Below are positions 26,095 to 35,810 of a stretch of DNA of 64,000 bases, one piece after another. Location of the stretch: the NCBI RefSeq assembly GCF_030519355.1, contig NZ_JAUMKC010000025.1:1-64000 (forward strand), written 5' to 3'. A model generated the notes under the pieces. It was not told the origin of the DNA. It saw only the letters and a list, made by a program, of their open reading frames with translations, and searched no databases. Position 1 is the first letter of the stretch. Each line of letters starts with the position of its first letter. The stretch comes from Mucilaginibacter sp. L3T2-6. GTDB taxonomy: Bacteria; Bacteroidota; Bacteroidia; Sphingobacteriales; Sphingobacteriaceae. The translations under genes and the position numbers were made by a program.

Positions 26095-27102
26095 CTATTG
26101 AACAATAATTTGTTGATACAGTGCCAGATAATCCTGTACCATTTTATCACACGAGAATTGGCTTCCTGACCATTCCGCACAATCCCTGCGCCGGATATTT
26201 TTAATATCATCAGTTACTGACGCTGCTTCGGTTACATTATTCACCAGGAAGCCCGTTTTTCCATGCTTGATCAGCTCAGGCATCGAGCCCCTGTTAAATG
26301 CTATAACGGGCGTTCCGCATAACATGGCTTCGGCTACGCTCATCCCAAACGGCTCATTAAAATTAATCGGGTGAAGCAAGGCGTAAGCATTTTGCAGGAG
26401 TTTATTCCGTTGCCCGGGTTCTGCATTACCGAGATATTCAACATCATCCGATAAATAGGGCGCTACTTTCTCCTTAAAATAATTTTCATCCTGGATCAGG
26501 CCGGCAATCAGTAACCTTCTCTTGCTTTTTTGAGCTATTTCTATTGCTTCGGCCGTGCCTTTATCATGATGGATGCGTCCGAAATATAAAAGGTAATCCC
26601 CTGGCTGGTCGTTAAACTCAAACTGCGTAGTATTTAAGCCATTGTAAACGGTCGCTATGTAGTTTAAATCCTCGCTGCGGTCGGCATTACTGATAGAAAC
26701 GTAATGGTTTGTCGGGTTATATTTTTTATAAACGGGTATAATTTGGCGTGACGAAAAACCATGAATAGTTGTAATCATTGGTGTTTTTATCAGCCGGGAA
26801 TACGTAAGCGGTAAAAAATCGAAGTTATTATGAATGATATCGAATTCTCCCGCCCGCTCCATAAGGTTGCTGATATGAAGGCATTCCAGAACTTTTGCAT
26901 CCTGTGTCCTGTCTTCCTCGTAGCCTTTAGCGCAAATCGAATAAAGCTTTCCGGAGGTAATAGAATCGCCTGTGGCAAATAATGATACATCAACCCCTAA
27001 TTTGAGTAAACCCTCCGCAATATTAGAGGCCACCTGCTCCCAGGGGCCGTAGTGCCGGGGCGGCGTACGCCAGGCAACCGGCGATAATACAGCTACTTTC
27101 AT
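26095..27102 (-). CDS. GT4 family glycosyltransferase
   Basis: A 335-residue GT-B glycosyltransferase with retaining GT4 signatures: N-terminal VLSPVAWRTPPRHYGPWEQ, the acceptor/donor segment HHDKGTAEAI, and the C-terminal NFNEPFGMSVAEAMLCGTPV with the E-x7-E pattern (E in EPFG and E in AEAM region). It is cytoplasmic. Its ATG directly follows the stop of the larger glycosyltransferase (27103), so the two are one transcription unit read toward the GH130 gene. Confidence 0.9.
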   Translation of the reverse strand: MKVAVLSPVAWRTPPRHYGPWEQVASNIAEGLLKLGVDVSLFATGDSITSGKLYSICAKGYEEDRTQDAKVLECLHISNLMERAGEFDIIHNNFDFLPLTYSRLIKTPMITTIHGFSSRQIIPVYKKYNPTNHYVSISNADRSEDLNYIATVYNGLNTTQFEFNDQPGDYLLYFGRIHHDKGTAEAIEIAQKSKRRLLIAGLIQDENYFKEKVAPYLSDDVEYLGNAEPGQRNKLLQNAYALLHPINFNEPFGMSVAEAMLCGTPVIAFNRGSMPELIKHGKTGFLVNNVTEAASVTDDIKNIRRRDCAEWSGSQFSCDKMVQDYLALYQQIIVQ

Positions 27103-29382
27103 TTAAAACGATAGTGATACAGATTGCCCGGCCTTGTTATATTCATATTCAAGCTCAAACGCCTTAAGAACGGTTAAGTGTGATATTAAATAGGCCAGCG
27201 TACTCTCGGCGCCCTGGTTGCGGTTAATTCCGCCAGGCAGCAAACCATCGCAGCAGCCCTTGGTTTCATGGTCATAAAGAGGGGCGCGCAGGCTGTTTTC
27301 GCCCAGGAACCATTTGTAACACAAAAACATCTTTTCGATATACTGCGGCTTCCGGAAATTGGTATAGGCCTGAAAATGCATCAGAACCATAGCCATAGTC
27401 TCTATAGCCTGCTGATCGTACACCGGGAAATTTTTCCCTTTGCTGTACCAGCCATCATTTCCCACCGGGCTCAAATACCCTTTTGATAATGTCACCTCAT
27501 CCAAAAAAGCCATTGTTTTCAGGGCTGTTTGCTTAACCTTTTCATTGCCGGTTATATGGCATGAATGCAATAATGCAAGTGGAAGTATGGCATTATCATA
27601 AGTCATCTTTTCTTCAAACCATTGCCAGTCTTCTGTTTGATGCCGGTCATAGGCATCTATTAGCGGCTGGGTAAGATTGATCATTTCACTAACCATTCCT
27701 TCATCGCCCGGCACGGCCTGCAGATACAGGCTTATGCCAATGATAGTGTTGGCCATACCGCGCAAATGCTTTAGCGTTTTAAAATGGGGGAATGATTTGT
27801 GAAACAGTTCTGTTGCAAACTCCTTGTATGAATTGTTTGACGAACAACCTATTAAATATCCCAGCGACCAGATGGTGCGCCCGAACGAGTCCTCTGAACC
27901 TACGTCATCCAGGTATCTGCGGTCGAAACTTAAAAAATTGCGAAAGTTGCCATCCTCAGTTTGCATATAATGGATATAGCTCAGGTAGATGGGCAGCAGT
28001 TCAAAAGCCTCCCGGCTCTTACTGCGCTGGTACGCCATCAATGCCATAATTAAAGCCCGGGCGTTATCATCCAGGCAGTAGCCCTCTTTTAAATTTGGAA
28101 TACCATACTTGGCATGTTGCACAATGCCGGTGTCGTCTGTTAACCGTAATACATGGTTAAGACTGAATTTCGGCATTATTTCGGGGTCAACAATACTGTT
28201 TTTAAGTATCCTGTCGCTAAAATCATGCGTCGCGCATGATTCATGCGCCACCCTTATATATTCAGCGCCAATAACAGGCCACCGCAAATGCAGTCCATAA
28301 TCATAAGCGTTTTCCTTCAGCTCGTTTAAAACACGTTCCTGGTTCAGTAGTTCAATCACTATTTCTGCAAGCGCATCGGCATCCTTAAAATCAAACAAAC
28401 GGCCGCGGTTATCCGCCAGCAGCTCGGTAGCATGCCAATAAGGCGTTGATACTACCGCTGCGCCCGCGCCTACCGCATAGGATAACGTACCGCTGGTTAT
28501 TTGTGCTTCATTCAGGTATGGTGTTACATATATGTCGGTTGCAGCCAGGTAGTCCACCAGTTCCTCTTCCGTAACAAACTTGTTTATAAAGCTAAGATGG
28601 CTTGATACATTCAGTTGTGCAGCCAAAGTCTTCAGGTGGTCGCGGTATTCCTCTCCCGAGCTTTTAATAACCCCCGGGTGCGTGTTTCCTAAAACAACAT
28701 ACATAATTTCCGGGTGAATCCTGGCTATCTTCGGTAACGCCCGCACCACGGTTTCCAGGCCTTTTCCGCGGCTTATTAAACCGAAGGTCAGCATTACTTT
28801 GCGGTTTTTAAACTGGCTTAAGCTCTTTACCGGGTTCGGCTTTGAAGCCTCAACATCAGGCACCCCATGCTCTATAATTACTATTTTTTCTTCCGGAACA
28901 TCATATATAGTAGTTAAAAACTCTACTGCCCGCTTACTCATTACCACTATCTTTGATGACTGCTCGGCTATTTCGCGAATGATTATGCGCTGCACATAGC
29001 TCGGGTCTTTCAGTATCGTGTGAAGAATAGATATCAAGGGCTTTTCCAGCCTGTTGATCAGCGGTAAAATATAAATACCGCTTTCTCCTCCATAAATACC
29101 GAACTCATGTTCCATAATACACACGTCGGCATTACTGGTATTAATATAATTTGCCGCCCGTATGTAATCTTTTTGATGGTTTTGCCTGATGATATACTTT
29201 ACTTCTTCAGGATACTCATACTCCTGCATGTTTTCTGAGTCGTTAAGCGCTACCACGAAGCCGCCATTTAACAACGATTTTCGTTCAGGAAAATTTGCGT
29301 TTACCGCACGCATAAGGTTACAGTTAAATGTGGCTATTCCACATTCACGTGGTGGATAGGTAGATATATATGCTATTTTCAT
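27103..29382 (-). CDS. Two-domain protein: GT4 glycosyltransferase fused to an alpha/alpha-barrel-like domain
   Basis: A 759-residue fusion. Residues 1 to about 385 are a GT4 glycosyltransferase (STYPPRECGIATF near the start, LTFGLISRGKGLETVVRAL, and YLNEAQITSGTLSYAVGAG). Residues about 400-750 are helical, with repeated LDDNARALIMALMAY, GRTIWSLGYLIG, YDNAILPLALLHS and NQGAESTLAYLISHL segments. These resemble the alpha6/alpha6 barrels of glycoside hydrolases and epimerases (an inner ring of paired helices with acidic residues). No signal peptide is present. It is the first gene of the GT operon. One polypeptide may both add and process a sugar unit; this is an inference from domain layout. 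Confidence 0.85.
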   Translation of the reverse strand: MKIAYISTYPPRECGIATFNCNLMRAVNANFPERKSLLNGGFVVALNDSENMQEYEYPEEVKYIIRQNHQKDYIRAANYINTSNADVCIMEHEFGIYGGESGIYILPLINRLEKPLISILHTILKDPSYVQRIIIREIAEQSSKIVVMSKRAVEFLTTIYDVPEEKIVIIEHGVPDVEASKPNPVKSLSQFKNRKVMLTFGLISRGKGLETVVRALPKIARIHPEIMYVVLGNTHPGVIKSSGEEYRDHLKTLAAQLNVSSHLSFINKFVTEEELVDYLAATDIYVTPYLNEAQITSGTLSYAVGAGAAVVSTPYWHATELLADNRGRLFDFKDADALAEIVIELLNQERVLNELKENAYDYGLHLRWPVIGAEYIRVAHESCATHDFSDRILKNSIVDPEIMPKFSLNHVLRLTDDTGIVQHAKYGIPNLKEGYCLDDNARALIMALMAYQRSKSREAFELLPIYLSYIHYMQTEDGNFRNFLSFDRRYLDDVGSEDSFGRTIWSLGYLIGCSSNNSYKEFATELFHKSFPHFKTLKHLRGMANTIIGISLYLQAVPGDEGMVSEMINLTQPLIDAYDRHQTEDWQWFEEKMTYDNAILPLALLHSCHITGNEKVKQTALKTMAFLDEVTLSKGYLSPVGNDGWYSKGKNFPVYDQQAIETMAMVLMHFQAYTNFRKPQYIEKMFLCYKWFLGENSLRAPLYDHETKGCCDGLLPGGINRNQGAESTLAYLISHLTVLKAFELEYEYNKAGQSVSLSF

Positions 29383-29596
29383 TAAGTGCGTATAATGTCA
29401 CTTATAAAACCCTGTTTTTCATTTATTGTTTATGCGGCCGGCTAAAAAACTGCGTCACAGCGGCGAATCAAGGCTTTTTAAATCAAAAGTCATTTTTTCT
29501 GAAATATACCTGGTTAAGGATCACCGCACCAGCGTGCCCCCAAATTGCAGGCCGTAAATGCATCAAACATTCTTCAATCAATGCTTTGATTATGAT

Positions 29597-29640
29597 GCGC
29601 ACATTTGCACATTTGCATATCCGCACATCAAACGTGCATC
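29597..29640. repeat. Intergenic word CACATTTGCATATCCGC
   Basis: The 265-base divergent gap between the glycosyltransferase and the M3 peptidase contains GCACATTTGCACATTTGCAT followed by ATCCGCACATC. Its reverse complement recurs at 46612-46642 upstream of the Crp-type regulator, sharing a 17-base core. Reading through this word creates a false N-terminal extension of the peptidase. Confidence 0.7.
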
Positions 29641-29647
29641 TTCAATC

Positions 29648-31348
29648 ATGATACATAAGAAAACAAGAACATACATACCGGAAGGATTTGAAATAAAGTG
29701 GGAAAGTATCGAGCCGCTCTTTGTTGAACTGCGTGACCGCCAGATAAATTCTGTGGCTGATTTAGAGAAATGGCTGCATGACCGCAGTGAAGTTGAGGCC
29801 GCCCTGGAAGAGGATTTTGCCTGGCGCTACATCCGCATGACCTGCGACACCAACAGCGCGGAACTATTGCAAAGCTTTCAATATTTCGCTACCGAAATAG
29901 AGCCAAAGATGGCGCCCTACAGCAACGAACTGAACAAAAAATTAGTTGCAAGCGATTGGGTTGATAAACTGGACAGCAATAAATATTTTATTTACCTGCG
30001 CGGTGTGAAAAAGTCGCTGGAACTGTTCAGGGAAGAGAATATTCCGCTGCAAACAGAGATACAGGTTGAGCAGCAGAAATATCAATCGATAACCGGTTCG
30101 ATGTCGGTACACATTGGTGAAAAGGAATATACGCTTGAACAGGCGTCTGTTTTTTTGAAAGATACCGACCGGGCCAAACGTCAGGAAGCCTGGGAAAAGA
30201 TAACTCAACGCCGGCTGCAGGACAAAGATACGCTTGATAAACTTTTCGATCACTTGCGTGTACTCCGGCATAAGGTAGCCTTAAATGCAGGATTCGAAAA
30301 TTTCAGGGATTATATGTTCCAGGCACTGGGCCGCTTTGATTATACGCCTCAGGATTGCTACGCTTTCCATGAAGCTATAGAGAAAGAAATTGTACCCATC
30401 CTTCGCGAACAGGCCGAAAAACGCAAAGATGCTTTACAGTTGGAATCGTTAAAACCATGGGACCTGGATGTAGATATTTCAGGTAAACCTGCTTTAAAAC
30501 CATTTAATAGCGGCGCCGAGTTGATTGAAAAATCGATACAGTGTTTCCGCAACATCAACAGCTACCTGGGCGAACGACTGGAAATAATGAAAGACAATAA
30601 CCTTTTCGACGTGGAAAGCCGCAAAGGCAAGGCGCCGGGCGGGTATAACTATCCTCTTTCTGAAACAGGAGCGCCATTTATATTCATGAACTCCGCCAAT
30701 ACGTTCAGGGATTTAACTACGATGGTACACGAAGGCGGGCATGCGGTACACACCTTTCTGACAGCAGATTTGGAACTGAACGATTTTAAACATTGCCCAA
30801 GCGAAGTGGCAGAATTAGCCTCCATGTCGATGGAACTGATTTCGATGGATAACTGGGATGTTTATTTTGATAACGCAGAAGATCTGAAACGTGCCAAACG
30901 CGACCAGCTTTTTGACGTATTAAAGACCTTGCCCTGGGTAGCCGTGGTGGACCAGTTTCAGCATTGGATATATACCAACCCAGATCATACGGACGCCGAA
31001 CGAACCGAGGCCTGGATAAAAATTTATGAGCCGTTCGGTGCTGGTTTCGCCGACTGGAGCGGACATAAGGAAGCTGAGGAAAACCTATGGCAAAAGCAAC
31101 TGCATATTTTCGAAGTGCCGTTTTATTATATAGAATATGGCATGGCGCAGCTTGGTGCGATTGCGGTTTGGAAGAACTACAAAGAAAATCCTGAAAAAGG
31201 GTTACAGCAATACCTTGATGCTTTGAAATTAGGCTACACCAAAACCATTAAAGAGATTTACGAAACTGCCGGGATCAAGTTTGATTTCAGCGCGGATTAT
31301 GTAAGGGAGCTGGCGGAGTTTGTGAAGGGAGAAATGGACAAGTTATAA
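29648..31348 (+). CDS. M3 family oligoendopeptidase
   Basis: A 566-residue cytoplasmic zinc oligopeptidase of the PepF/M3 family. The active-site HExxH is at residues 361-365 (MVHEGGHAVHTFL), with the third ligand glutamate in SEVAELASMSMEL. The frame is open from 29558, but ATG 29648 is preferred, because the extra 30 residues are translated from an intergenic repeat word and the family begins at about MIHKKTRTYIP. It degrades short peptides released from proteins. It stands alone, with a strong terminator downstream. Confidence 0.93.
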   Translation: MIHKKTRTYIPEGFEIKWESIEPLFVELRDRQINSVADLEKWLHDRSEVEAALEEDFAWRYIRMTCDTNSAELLQSFQYFATEIEPKMAPYSNELNKKLVASDWVDKLDSNKYFIYLRGVKKSLELFREENIPLQTEIQVEQQKYQSITGSMSVHIGEKEYTLEQASVFLKDTDRAKRQEAWEKITQRRLQDKDTLDKLFDHLRVLRHKVALNAGFENFRDYMFQALGRFDYTPQDCYAFHEAIEKEIVPILREQAEKRKDALQLESLKPWDLDVDISGKPALKPFNSGAELIEKSIQCFRNINSYLGERLEIMKDNNLFDVESRKGKAPGGYNYPLSETGAPFIFMNSANTFRDLTTMVHEGGHAVHTFLTADLELNDFKHCPSEVAELASMSMELISMDNWDVYFDNAEDLKRAKRDQLFDVLKTLPWVAVVDQFQHWIYTNPDHTDAERTEAWIKIYEPFGAGFADWSGHKEAEENLWQKQLHIFEVPFYYIEYGMAQLGAIAVWKNYKENPEKGLQQYLDALKLGYTKTIKEIYETAGIKFDFSADYVRELAEFVKGEMDKL

Positions 31349-31364
31349 TATTAATATTCTGTAT

Positions 31365-31398
31365 AAAAATGGCCGCTGCAAATGCGGCCATTTTTATT
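31365..31398 (+). terminator. Rho-independent terminator after the M3 peptidase
   Basis: A perfect 12-bp stem AAAAATGGCCGC (31365-31376)/GCGGCCATTTTT (31384-31395) encloses a seven-base loop; T-rich tail. Confidence 0.9.
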
Positions 31399-31545
31399 TA
31401 ATGTGTATTTCCTCTTCAAAAACCGCTCTCAATATTTGCGGCTAATATGCTGTTTATGATACTGGTACGATAATTGAAATATCATTTTATACCGCTTAAA
31501 AGCGTCAAATTTAAAACCAATTGAGTTTTTGACAGTTTAACAATT

Positions 31546-32211
31546 ATGAAAAAGATATTATTAAGTTTCGCCATTATATTAGGATTTATTATAACGGCGT
31601 ACAGCCAGACAGCGCTCAAGCCTGTAAAAATAGATAGCCTGGTGACGGTGTCGTTGCCTGATGGTTATCAGAAAAAAGACACATTAGGTCAGCATATATA
31701 TTCAGCAAATGCACAATATGGTTTCATGACAATTATTGTGGCGCCTAATGAAAAAAACAACACGCCGCTAAAAAAGGAAAATGACCTGGATAAGGTGCTT
31801 AAAAAATATATTACCAGCATCGAGGGTCAATCTGGTGCAGGCAGCAGCGCCCAGCATGTGCGCGACACGACCGTGGGTTCATTAAAAGCAAAAACCTTTA
31901 CGCTGAAAAAAGATGATGGCAGCGGAACTGTACAGCTGATTAATTTTACATTGCTTTATACCCAACAAACTACCTACACTTTCGAGTACGTGTACAGCGA
32001 AGACAGGAAAGATGTTGTTAAAGATGAATATAAAACATTTATATCGTCGATCCGCACTTCGCCTGAATTGCAGCGTAATGACCAGTACCTATCAAATGCA
32101 AAAGGATTATCGCCTGTGCTTAAGGTAGCCATCTTTGGCGGCGGTGCTTTAATACTGATATTGATTATCGTTACTATCGTACGCAGAAAGAGACGTTTAT
32201 CGTTGAGCTAA
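31546..32211 (+). CDS. Secreted or membrane-anchored hypothetical protein
   Basis: A 221-residue protein with a signal peptide (1 to about 20, ending TAYSQ) and a soluble extracytoplasmic domain of about 155 residues (VTVSLPDGYQKKDTLG, then a TFTLKKDDGSGTVQL strand). A C-terminal membrane helix (LKVAIFGGGALILILIIVTIV) is followed by RRKRR. The positive tail places the domain in the periplasm. The fold of the soluble part (beta strands followed by an FISSI helix) resembles proteins that bind lipids or LPS-like ligands, but no family is recognised. It stands alone, head to tail with a PAP2 gene on the other strand. Confidence 0.75.
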   Translation: MKKILLSFAIILGFIITAYSQTALKPVKIDSLVTVSLPDGYQKKDTLGQHIYSANAQYGFMTIIVAPNEKNNTPLKKENDLDKVLKKYITSIEGQSGAGSSAQHVRDTTVGSLKAKTFTLKKDDGSGTVQLINFTLLYTQQTTYTFEYVYSEDRKDVVKDEYKTFISSIRTSPELQRNDQYLSNAKGLSPVLKVAIFGGGALILILIIVTIVRRKRRLSLS

Positions 32212-32260
32212 ATACATTTATTTTAGAAGCTTAGCGGAAGCCCGGAACTAATGATCAAAG

Positions 32261-32941
32261 TCATTGCTTTCGGGCTTCTGGTTTTAAGGTGTGCAGTAAT
32301 CCTTTATTCCACGACGGGCGGTGTATAAATTGCCTGCCTTCTATAAAGCCCAGCCAGCAGATAGTGCCAAACACACCAATGGCCGAACCGGCCACAACGT
32401 CTTCAAAAAAATGTTCGCTCAGGTACATACGCGAATAGCCAACAGCAATGGCATAGATTAATAGCGCAGGCCACCAGTTCTTATTTTTTACCAGGTAAAG
32501 AATAACTATTGCCGCCGAAAAAGCAGTAACCGTATGGCCTGAAGGAAAACTGTTAAACTGCAGCATGTAAACCCCTTTTACTAAATGTATACGGCTAAGC
32601 TGATCTTTATAAAGCAAGGTAGGCCGGGGCAAGTCGAAAATATATTTAACAATCTGTGCCGAAATTGATGTGAGTGCATAGGTGCTGGCCATTAAAAAGC
32701 CTGCCCGGTAATTAAACAAAAGTAATATGGCGGATAGCGAAATGATCGTCCAGCCGTTTCCCAAGTCGGTTATATACGGAGCGAGCCAATCTGCAAATGC
32801 ATAGAAGTGGGCGTTTACGGCAAAATAAATTTCGTGCCTGGTAAACAACACTTTAATAACGAGGCAGCAGCAAAGTAAAATGACATATAGTATAAAAAAC
32901 AGCCTTACTTGTTTTAAAACCTCATTTATTCCTATCTTCAT
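32261..32941 (-). CDS. PAP2-family membrane phosphatase
   Basis: A 226-residue integral membrane phosphatase of the PAP2 superfamily. All three catalytic motifs are seen: KYIFDLPRP (K-x6-RP), PSGHT in FNSFPSGHTVTAF, and SRMYLSEHFFEDV (SR-x5-H-x3-D). Five to six membrane helices are predicted. Likely substrates are undecaprenyl pyrophosphate, phosphatidylglycerol phosphate or lipid A phosphates. The 3' end (reading toward 32261) forms one side of a hairpin (32237-32244 with 32271-32278). Confidence 0.9.
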   Translation of the reverse strand: MKIGINEVLKQVRLFFILYVILLCCCLVIKVLFTRHEIYFAVNAHFYAFADWLAPYITDLGNGWTIISLSAILLLFNYRAGFLMASTYALTSISAQIVKYIFDLPRPTLLYKDQLSRIHLVKGVYMLQFNSFPSGHTVTAFSAAIVILYLVKNKNWWPALLIYAIAVGYSRMYLSEHFFEDVVAGSAIGVFGTICWLGFIEGRQFIHRPSWNKGLLHTLKPEARKQ

Positions 32942-33019
32942 CGTGCAAAGTAAGCATATACTTATCGAATTAAAAAAAATGGTTATGTTTACCAGTGCTG
33001 ACCTAATTGATTAAAAAGA

Positions 33020-34714
33020 ATGGCGAAAGGGATATTTCGTAAAAAAAACATAAGCAAAATATTACTGGATGTTGAAAGCGGTTTCGGCGATTCGGAACAT
33101 TCCGGCGGGCACTTAAAGAAAGAACTGACCGTTAAGGACCTTACGCTGATGGGCATTGCTGCCGTTGTAGGCGCAGGTATATTCTCCACCATTGGGTTAG
33201 CATCTTTTAACGGTGGGCCGGGAGTTACCATATTATTTGTTTTAACAGCCATTACCTGCGGATTTTCAGCCCTGTGTTATGCTGAGTTTGCATCGCGTAT
33301 ACCGGTTGCAGGCAGTGCTTATACGTATGCCTATGCTTCTTTTGGCGAGTTGATAGCCTGGATAATCGGCTGGGATTTACTGATGGAGTACGCTATTGGC
33401 AATATAGCGGTGGCGATATCGTGGAGCACCTATTTTGTTAATTTATTAGAGGGGTTCCATATCCATGTGCCGGTTTATTTAACCATGGATTATTTTACCG
33501 CGTTCAAGGCGCACGAAACTATGCAAGCCCACAGCGCCGAAATAACTGATACCATAAAACAAGGAGCGCTGGCCTGGAACACAGCCCCAGGCTTTGGCGA
33601 CTTTAAGCTGATAGCAAATATACCTGCGCTGCTGATTGTCATCATTATTACCTACCTGGTTTATGTTGGGATTCGTGAGACCAAGAAAGCTACCAACGCA
33701 ATGGTATTTTTAAAGATCGCTATAGTGATAGCGGTTATCCTTATCGGCTTTTTTTATGTTACACCGGCCAACTGGCATCCGTTTATGCCTAATGGTTTCA
33801 GCGGTGTAATGAAAGGCGTATCGGGCGTTTTCTTTGCTTATATCGGCTTCGATGCAATATCCACTACGGCAGAAGAATGCCAAAGCCCACAACGCGACCT
33901 GCCGCGGGGAATGATTTATTCGCTGATTATTTGTACGGTTCTCTATATCCTGATAGCCCTGGTGCTTACGGGCATGGTGAGCTATAAAGAATTAGCCGTA
34001 GGCGACCCGCTTGCTTATGTGTTCACCAAGCTGCATTTAACGTTTCTGAGTGGCATTATATCCTTCAGTGCAGTTATAGCTACGGCCAGCGTGCTATTGA
34101 TCTTCCAGCTGGGGCAACCCCGCATATGGATGAGCATGAGTCGTGATGGTTTGCTTCCGCCGGCATTTTCAAGGATCCACCCCAAATTCCGAACGCCATC
34201 TTTCGCAACTATCGTTACCGGTTTTGTTGTAGCAATCCCGGCCCTGTTCATGAACCTTACCGAGGTTACCGACCTTACCAGCATAGGCACGCTGTTTGCA
34301 TTTGTATTAGTTTGCGGCGGGGTGCTTTTACTGCCGCGCGAACAGGCCGCAAAAGGGCGTTTTCATCTGCCGTACATCAATTCAAAATGGATCGTGCCGG
34401 TAGTGTTTATCATAGGAGTTTATTTCTTGAAAGATTACGTTTGGCAGCTGCTCACCGGCAAAAACGCGCACGAAAGTTTCCCATTCTTTTTATTCGTGAT
34501 TTTGTCTGCCGTGCTTACCGTACTCGCATTCATCAAAAACCTGTCGTTAATACCGGTGCTCGGGTTAATGAGCTGCTTTTATCTGATGACGGAACTGGGG
34601 TACACCAACTGGATCCGCTTTCTGGCATGGCTGGTGATAGGGTTAGTGATATACTTTACCTACAGCTACAAGCACAGTGTATTAGGCAGAGAAAAACACA
34701 CGACAGGACGATAA
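33020..34714 (+). CDS. APC-superfamily amino acid permease
   Basis: A 564-residue transporter with about 12-14 membrane helices and the opening of the cationic amino acid transporter (CAT/YfnA) branch: a cytoplasmic tail, then LTLMGIAAVVGAGIFSTIGL. Further conserved segments are AVISWSTYFV, FFAYIGFDAISTTAEE and RMW-like PRIWMSMSRDGLLP. It probably imports an amino acid by proton symport; the substrate is undefined. A large loop at 160-210 (MDYFTAFKAHETMQAHSAEI) is typical of the YfnA-like group in this phylum. It lies between two PAP2 genes read the other way. Confidence 0.9.
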   Translation: MAKGIFRKKNISKILLDVESGFGDSEHSGGHLKKELTVKDLTLMGIAAVVGAGIFSTIGLASFNGGPGVTILFVLTAITCGFSALCYAEFASRIPVAGSAYTYAYASFGELIAWIIGWDLLMEYAIGNIAVAISWSTYFVNLLEGFHIHVPVYLTMDYFTAFKAHETMQAHSAEITDTIKQGALAWNTAPGFGDFKLIANIPALLIVIIITYLVYVGIRETKKATNAMVFLKIAIVIAVILIGFFYVTPANWHPFMPNGFSGVMKGVSGVFFAYIGFDAISTTAEECQSPQRDLPRGMIYSLIICTVLYILIALVLTGMVSYKELAVGDPLAYVFTKLHLTFLSGIISFSAVIATASVLLIFQLGQPRIWMSMSRDGLLPPAFSRIHPKFRTPSFATIVTGFVVAIPALFMNLTEVTDLTSIGTLFAFVLVCGGVLLLPREQAAKGRFHLPYINSKWIVPVVFIIGVYFLKDYVWQLLTGKNAHESFPFFLFVILSAVLTVLAFIKNLSLIPVLGLMSCFYLMTELGYTNWIRFLAWLVIGLVIYFTYSYKHSVLGREKHTTGR

Positions 34715-34744
34715 TATTGATTGGGAGGATTCGGGGCGGCTAAA

Positions 34745-34799
34745 CGGTTTTAACTTTATAACCCTTTCAACTACTGCAATCTTTACAACCAAACTACAA
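34745..34799. repeat. Single word of the TTGTAGTTGTTG family
   Basis: AACTTTATAACCCTTTCAAC, then TACTGCAATCTTTACAACC, matches the arms at 13934-13965 and 16161-16222. It reaches into the PAP2 gene's 3' end and contains the gene's TAG stop on the minus strand. Confidence 0.6.
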
Positions 34800-35588
34800 T
34801 TGCATCGCAAAAGACAAGCCTTTTACACCATCCTGGTATAAGGGCATTATCATGGTCTGTTTTCCTGACTTGTCTTTGTGCGTCAGTGCGTTTCGCAGGT
34901 AAGGATAAACAAGATAAGCAGCCTTTGTTGATAGGATACCAAAGCCGGCGCCGGCCACAACGTCGCTAAACCAATGGTCGCGGTGGTACATGCGCATTAC
35001 ACCGGTTGTTATAGCCAGCGAATAACCTGCAATGCCGTACCACGGTGATTTTCCTGCATATTCCTGCGCTAAAAATTCCGCTCCCATAAATGCGTTGGCG
35101 GTGTGTCCTGAAGGGAATGAAAGCTTATCTGCCTTGTTTGGCCTCAACCGATGGGTGGTGGTTTTTAAGCCGTAAACGCTTACACCGGCAAAAGCGGCCG
35201 ACAGCCCCAGCAAGGCCGTGCGGTCAATAAACCGGTTTTTTCCGGTAACACCCACAAGGTTTAAACCATATACCAAAGCTACAGAGCCAAATTGAGTATA
35301 GTTTTCAATACTACCGGGATATTTAGGATAGTATTTATCAAACCGGCCATTTACATAATAATCAATTCTTCGTACGGGGTGAACAATAAATGAAACCACG
35401 CCATAACCAACCAATGCAGCAGGAGGAATAAGTGCGGCGGTAGAACTATGCAAATGTTTTACCGTATCGGGGGCTGTAAGTATATCCTTTTTAAGGGTAT
35501 CGGCAAGATCTTTCTTCGTGGTATCTTTAACTTGCGCATTTACACCAATCCAGGTAAAGCACAATAGAACAAAAGTTATTTTTCTCAA
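34794..35588 (-). CDS. PAP2-family phosphatase with signal peptide
   Basis: A 264-residue protein with a cleavable signal (1-18, GVNAQ) and a PAP2 domain from about residue 100. Catalytic motifs are KTTTHRLRPNK (K-x6-RP), FPSGHTANAF and YHRDHWFSDVVAG (an HR/H-x3-D variant of the usual SR-x5-H-x3-D). Unlike the 32261 paralogue, it has an N-terminal extracytoplasmic region and only about four clear helices, as in outer- or inner-membrane lipid phosphatases of this phylum. The stop codon lies in an intergenic word. Confidence 0.85.
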   Translation of the reverse strand: MRKITFVLLCFTWIGVNAQVKDTTKKDLADTLKKDILTAPDTVKHLHSSTAALIPPAALVGYGVVSFIVHPVRRIDYYVNGRFDKYYPKYPGSIENYTQFGSVALVYGLNLVGVTGKNRFIDRTALLGLSAAFAGVSVYGLKTTTHRLRPNKADKLSFPSGHTANAFMGAEFLAQEYAGKSPWYGIAGYSLAITTGVMRMYHRDHWFSDVVAGAGFGILSTKAAYLVYPYLRNALTHKDKSGKQTMIMPLYQDGVKGLSFAMQL

Positions 35589-35810
35589 GGGTTGATATAT
35601 ATTTCTACTAATCTAAAATTTTAGCGCTGATATATGCGTCACATAGGTACGACTTTATACAGCAAACTCTGGCAACGTAAAAATATCCGATAATTCTGTA
35701 GTAAATCTGAATTAATATTTATTTAACCTGATATAATACGCAGAATAGCATAAAATGTTTTTCAACAAATAAATACTCATCCGCAAATGCAGCCCGATCC
35801 TTAAAGCCGG

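Noticed and set aside
29558..29647. Upstream extension of the M3 peptidase (30 residues)
   Set aside because: It is encoded by a CACATTTGCATATCCGC intergenic word; the family starts at 29648.
32237..32278. Hairpin GAAGCCCG/CGGGCTTC as terminator
   Set aside because: It overlaps the PAP2 coding end and has a loop of 26 bases and a poor T tail; not convincing.
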